Shown: positions 31,412 through 34,084 of the stretch, piece after piece | How the letters are laid out: the number at the start of each line of letters is the position of its first letter | Numbering within the stretch: position 1 is the stretch's first letter | DNA from: Candidatus Nanopelagicales bacterium | GTDB taxonomy: Bacteria > Actinomycetota > Actinomycetes > S36-B12 | Direction: 5' to 3' | DNA length: 34,084 nt | Assembly (NCBI GenBank): GCA_017857705.1 | Contig: JAFMCP010000012.1 | Span: forward strand, 1-34,084 | Position numbers and translations under genes: made by a program | The notes under the pieces: model-generated | What the model saw: the letters and a program-made list of their open reading frames with translations, nothing else | What the model was told of the DNA's origin: nothing | The model's database searches: none

Positions 31412-32230
31412 CTAGCTACCGGTTTGCGTCCACTGCGCAACAATTCCGGAATAAGAAAACGGGCTGCCGGACACAATCATGGCGGAGGTCAAGAAGGCAT
31501 TGCCCTTTGCTCCTGAAGGCATCGGCAGTGTCATGGTAAGTGTCCCAGAGGAAAAAGTTAAAGCTGCTCCGCAGAGTAGATCAGTGGGCAATTGGGACAT
31601 CGGTGCTTGCTGAACGAGAGTCGCTTCGTAGCAATTTGTACCAGTATTGCTGAACATAAGTGAGGCCTCGTAGGCAAAATTATTTGTCGTTTGTATTGCT
31701 GCCGTTGCGGTCAGAGAGAAACTTTGACTGTAGGGAAAACTTCGAATTTGAGGCGATGCTCCCCTAGTGATATTGACACTAACCTTTTCCAAACGCACAG
31801 GCAACTCATTAGCTGACAACTCGCTGTCGGGTTCAATGACAAATCTCAAGTGTCCACGTGCCGTCAAACTGGGATCACCCAGTTTCACAAGCTGGAAATT
31901 ATTCGTCGAATTCCATGTCAGTGTTGATTCGACTCCCTCACCAGAAGTGTGGCCGAGGGCATCCCATGCTTTCACCAGATTACGGTCATCGATATCGCGC
32001 ACCACAGGCTCTAACGAAGAACCGATCTCACCCATCCATTGCCCACTAGCTTCTTGATCCAGGGTAATAACCAGCTCGCCATTTGACAATGTTTTGACGG
32101 TGGCCCAATCGGCATCTATTCGGATCAATCCTGTTCCCAAGGATGGGGCCCCGTGAGCTGGTGCAATTCCTATTCCCAAAAGTCCGATCAAGCCAAAAAA
32201 CGGAAACAAGGAAGCGACAACGCAATGCAC
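31412..32230 (-). CDS. Exported protein of unknown function, possible start-region frameshift
   Basis: A 272-residue reading from GTG 32230. It begins with a hydrophobic signal-like stretch ending in PAHGA, but without the basic n-region normally seen. The mature part is rich in Ser/Thr with beta-strand-like alternation (LTWNSTNNFQLVKLG, FSLTATAAIQTTNNFAYEASLMFS). A cysteine pair in NCYEATL and DLLCGAAL could form a disulfide. I do not recognise the family. A leaderless-type TAATCT lies six bases before ATG 32234, one frame away; removing one base from the T6 run (A6 at 32195-32200 on the plus strand) would join that start, with its MSALRCR n-region, to this frame. So the true start may be 32234. 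Confidence 0.65.
   Translation of the reverse strand: MHCVVASLFPFFGLIGLLGIGIAPAHGAPSLGTGLIRIDADWATVKTLSNGELVITLDQEASGQWMGEIGSSLEPVVRDIDDRNLVKAWDALGHTSGEGVESTLTWNSTNNFQLVKLGDPSLTARGHLRFVIEPDSELSANELPVRLEKVSVNITRGASPQIRSFPYSQSFSLTATAAIQTTNNFAYEASLMFSNTGTNCYEATLVQQAPMSQLPTDLLCGAALTFSSGTLTMTLPMPSGAKGNAFLTSAMIVSGSPFSYSGIVAQWTQTGS
32195..32200 (-). other. Homopolymer T6 (A6 on plus strand), suspected indel site
   Basis: Six T on the gene strand, in the signal-peptide region of the exported protein. With five T the reading from ATG 32234 would continue into the 272-residue frame and give a classical signal peptide. This could be a sequencing or assembly error, or a slippage site. Confidence 0.45.
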
Positions 32231-32240
32231 TCATCTCGAC

Positions 32241-32246
32241 AGATTA
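32241..32246 (-). promoter_or_regulatory. Putative -10 box upstream of the exported protein
   Basis: TAATCT, six bases (GTCGAG), then ATG 32234, whose frame differs from the main reading of the gene. Confidence 0.4.
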
Positions 32247-32261
32247 ACTCTGCCAAATAAA

Positions 32262-33155
32262 TCACCGTGCACTGAGTACACCAGAGTCAAAAGTGGGATC
32301 ATTTTCTGTTCGCGCAATGTGAGCAACTAATTCATTAAAGACAAGTTCCGGGTTGTCACCATGTGGATCATGTCCACTGTTATTAACAATCACCATTCGA
32401 CTTCCTGGAAGTAGCTCATGCAGCGCATACCCATGGGCTGACGGCAACATCGGGTCACTGTCTCCCCAGATAATCAGTGTGCGTTCAGGCTCAACCAGAG
32501 TCAGGCGATCCAAAGCGGAAACACGTTGCCCAGCAATTCCAATCACACTACGTAACGTGTTAACAAAACCACTGAGTCTTGCTTCGTCATTGAGATCCCG
32601 CAGAGTTTGAACTAACCGGTCATCAAATCCATGGCGACGAATACCGAAGACTCCCAAAACACCGACCACATGTTTGAGAGTTGATGTGACCTCAGGTCGA
32701 GAAATAACGCGGATCACTAATTCAGACCCTGGCAAAGTGGCCGCGCGCAACGACACACCGACTTCTGTGCCGAGGCCGCCACTAGCAATTAAAGTGAGTG
32801 AGGTGATGCGGTTGGAGTATTGGTAATACATTTGCATGCTCACACCACCACCGAGGGAATGCCCAACGAGGTGAACTCGTTCAATCTCAAGAAAATCGAG
32901 AACATCTCTGAGCATGGTCGCATTCGCTCCAAGGCTGTAATCACCGTTTCCAACTCCGGATCTCCCATGACCGAACAGGTCAACGAGGACCACCGCTCGG
33001 CCACTCTCACTTAACTGTGAATACAGGTCCGACCACGTGTCCATAGAAGAACCCACGCCGTGCACGAGTAGGACAGGGATCCCGTGACCTGAGAAGTACC
33101 TGTAGGAAATTTCAGTGCCGTTAAGACTCACAATTTGTTCATTGTCAGTATTCAT
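32262..33155 (-). CDS. Alpha/beta-fold hydrolase
   Basis: A 297-residue hydrolase of the alpha/beta superfamily. The oxyanion-side motif is LLVHGVGSSMDTW, the nucleophile elbow is GHSLGGG (Ser100), the acid is in WGDSDPMLP, and the base is in NNSGHDPHGDNPE. VDLFGHGRSG is the usual pre-nucleophile strand. There is no signal peptide. The reaction (esterase, epoxide hydrolase, C-C hydrolase) cannot be told. ATG 33155 has a good GAGGTGA site; GTG 33164 is less likely. It precedes the exported protein by 31 bases on the same strand and could share its transcript. Confidence 0.88.
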   Translation of the reverse strand: MNTDNEQIVSLNGTEISYRYFSGHGIPVLLVHGVGSSMDTWSDLYSQLSESGRAVVLVDLFGHGRSGVGNGDYSLGANATMLRDVLDFLEIERVHLVGHSLGGGVSMQMYYQYSNRITSLTLIASGGLGTEVGVSLRAATLPGSELVIRVISRPEVTSTLKHVVGVLGVFGIRRHGFDDRLVQTLRDLNDEARLSGFVNTLRSVIGIAGQRVSALDRLTLVEPERTLIIWGDSDPMLPSAHGYALHELLPGSRMVIVNNSGHDPHGDNPELVFNELVAHIARTENDPTFDSGVLSAR

Positions 33156-33189
33156 GACATTCACCTCTTATGGTTTTCGACCTGATCCC

Positions 33190-33195
33190 ATTGTA
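33190..33195 (-). promoter_or_regulatory. -10 box of the alpha/beta hydrolase
   Basis: TACAAT (5 of 6 to consensus), about 35 bases before ATG 33155, leaving room for a leader with the GAGGTGA ribosome-binding site. An ATAAC-T-GTTAT palindrome at 33224-33234 lies in the same divergent region. Confidence 0.45.
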
Positions 33196-33279
33196 ACTGA
33201 TCAACTAGACCACTACCTTTTTCATAACTGTTATTGTTCGCTTGCATCAACAACGAACCGGAAAGTGAAGTGATTAACA

Positions 33280-33534
33280 ATGGCTCTGAATGACCCCGCA
33301 AGCGTGTCTCAGGGTTCAAGGAAGTCGAATCGACCAAGTTGGAGTGCAGGAAAACTTGCCCTTTGCGTAATTTTCATCGCCCTAGCGGTGGGGCTGGTTT
33401 ACCAAGGAGTCCAGTACATAAGTGAAGGTGTCGGCGCGCTAGTCCCCTACCTCATGATTTTGGTTGGACCATCGATAGCCGTTTACTACATTTGGTTTTT
33501 GCTGTTTCGTGAACCGGATCAGGACACCGAATAA
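33280..33534 (+). CDS. Small two-helix membrane protein, unknown
   Basis: An 84-residue protein with a polar, Ser-rich N-terminus (about residues 1-24), two membrane helices (LALCVIFIALAVGLVYQGV and LVPYLMILVGPSIAVYYIWFLLF) and a short acidic tail (EPDQDTE). The ATG is preceded by a purine-rich GGAAAGTGAAGTGA stretch. I do not recognise a family. It is divergent from the hydrolase and 32 bases before the PPOX-like gene. Confidence 0.7.
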   Translation: MALNDPASVSQGSRKSNRPSWSAGKLALCVIFIALAVGLVYQGVQYISEGVGALVPYLMILVGPSIAVYYIWFLLFREPDQDTE

Positions 33535-33554
33535 GCAGTTTTGGCGAAACACTC

Positions 33555-33560
33555 TAGGCT
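33555..33560 (+). promoter_or_regulatory. Putative -10 box for leaderless PPOX-like transcript
   Basis: TAGGCT, six bases (CCTCTC), then GTG 33567. It supports the GTG start. Confidence 0.5.
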
Positions 33561-33566
33561 CCTCTC

Positions 33567-34013
33567 GTGGACAATGCGCTCGACGTAACTGGACCTTGGG
33601 ACTTCCCCAAAATATCAACTTTTCTTGCACAGGCCGTGATCCCGATTCGCGTGGCTTCCTCAGGTTCACGTGGGCCCATCGTGCAATCACTGTGGTTTGA
33701 CTTTCACGACGGTGCTTTGTGGTGCGCCACCCAAGCGAGTTCACTTCTCGTAAAACGACTCACCGCTAATAACGAAATTGGGTTTGAAGTTTCAGGTGAT
33801 AACGCCCCATATCGGGGAGTACGCGGAACAGGTGTGGCCAGCATCCACCCTGAGTTGGCTGGCGATGCACTCCACCGGCTGATCAAAAAATACCAAGGCG
33901 ACGACGAAACAGATCTCAGTCGTTGGTTGCTCAGCCGGTTAGACAAGGAAGTTGCAATCAAAATTACTGCGCTGACTCTGGCTACCTGGGATTTCTCTGG
34001 ACGCATGGGTTAG
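33567..34013 (+). CDS. Pyridoxamine 5'-phosphate oxidase-fold (flavin/F420-type) protein
   Basis: A 148-residue split-barrel protein. The strand pattern IPIRVASSGSRGPIVQSLWFDFHDGALWCATQASSLLVKRLTANNEIGFEV is typical of the PPOX-like superfamily, in which members bind FMN, F420 or heme and reduce diverse substrates. The C-terminus has LIKKYQG and a final strand VAIKITALTLATWDFSGRM, as in that group. Cofactor and substrate cannot be read from the sequence. The start is GTG, with a TAGGCT box six bases before. Confidence 0.8.
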   Translation: MDNALDVTGPWDFPKISTFLAQAVIPIRVASSGSRGPIVQSLWFDFHDGALWCATQASSLLVKRLTANNEIGFEVSGDNAPYRGVRGTGVASIHPELAGDALHRLIKKYQGDDETDLSRWLLSRLDKEVAIKITALTLATWDFSGRMG

Positions 34014-34034
34014 TCGTTTTTATTGAGATTAGTC

Positions 34035-34063
34035 CCTTTACAAATTTTATAAAATAGTAAAGG
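34035..34063. repeat. AT-rich near-palindrome at the window end
   Basis: CCTTTAC and GTAAAGG flank a 15-base AT-only stretch that itself contains the perfect palindrome ATTTTATAAAAT (34044-34055). The two repeats have almost the same centre. It could be a hairpin terminator for the PPOX-like gene or an operator for a gene beyond the window. 34014-34084 holds no gene I can support. Confidence 0.45.
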
Positions 34064-34084
34064 CCCCTCGAAGTATGAGTTAGA

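Noticed and set aside
1-34084. CRISPR arrays, insertion sequences, prophage, tRNA or rRNA genes
   Set aside because: I saw no regularly spaced repeats, transposase or integrase motifs, or tRNA-like stretches. Gaps between genes are too short to hold most of them.

Overview
The window looks like a chromosomal stretch of a small-genome aquatic actinobacterium. The evidence is the rsmI-metG-tatD-rsmA housekeeping order, an actinobacterial-type protein O-mannosyltransferase, a mycothiol-type arsenate reductase, a DtxR/IdeR-like iron box, moderate GC and very tight packing. The heliorhodopsin matches, as far as I remember that sequence, the lake actinobacterial heliorhodopsin 48C12 at every key residue. 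A freshwater Nanopelagicales-like lineage is my guess; the sequence alone does not prove it. Many genes have a TANNNT hexamer exactly six bases before the start codon, which points to leaderless transcription and fixes several starts.

Layout: 1-3473 (-) is rsmI-metG-tatD-rsmA, with rsmA cut by the window edge. 3508-5103 is a divergent protein mannosyltransferase. A LysE-type exporter and an M23 endopeptidase converge at 5.8 kb. 6438-8326 is an AI-2E-type membrane transporter overlapping a heliorhodopsin gene (ATGA). Converging on it is sbtA-sbtB, a bicarbonate permease and its PII-like partner. 9656-11001 (-) is a superinfection-immunity-like membrane protein plus a kinase-fold phosphotransferase, then a crotonase. 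11851-14868 (-) is a molybdate regulator-modA-modB-modC operon. Next are a cold-shock gene, an arsenic locus (arsR, acr3, arsC), a nitroreductase, a tryptophan 2,3-dioxygenase/Lrp pair, a flavin amine oxidase and a 46-residue DUF2256 protein. 20703-24369 is an iron(III) ABC transporter behind an iron box, followed by a Brp/Blh beta-carotene dioxygenase (retinal synthase) and an SDR-DUF2867 protein. 27004-31342 holds two small membrane proteins, a UbiA prenyltransferase and a type III PKS/ICMT-like methyltransferase/FAD hydroxylase operon resembling srsABC. An exported protein, an alpha/beta hydrolase, a small membrane protein and a PPOX-fold protein end the window.

How the genes could work together: a retinal-making enzyme (blh) and a retinal-using photoreceptor (heliorhodopsin) lie about 16 kb apart. 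The photoreceptor is translationally coupled to a transporter and faces a bicarbonate uptake pair, so light sensing and membrane transport may be connected. Blh is a non-heme iron enzyme family, and here it follows an iron-uptake operon directly. The PKS cluster predicts a phenolic lipid or quinone that the UbiA enzyme may prenylate. Four convergent gene pairs have interlocked stop codons, leaving no room for a terminator between them.
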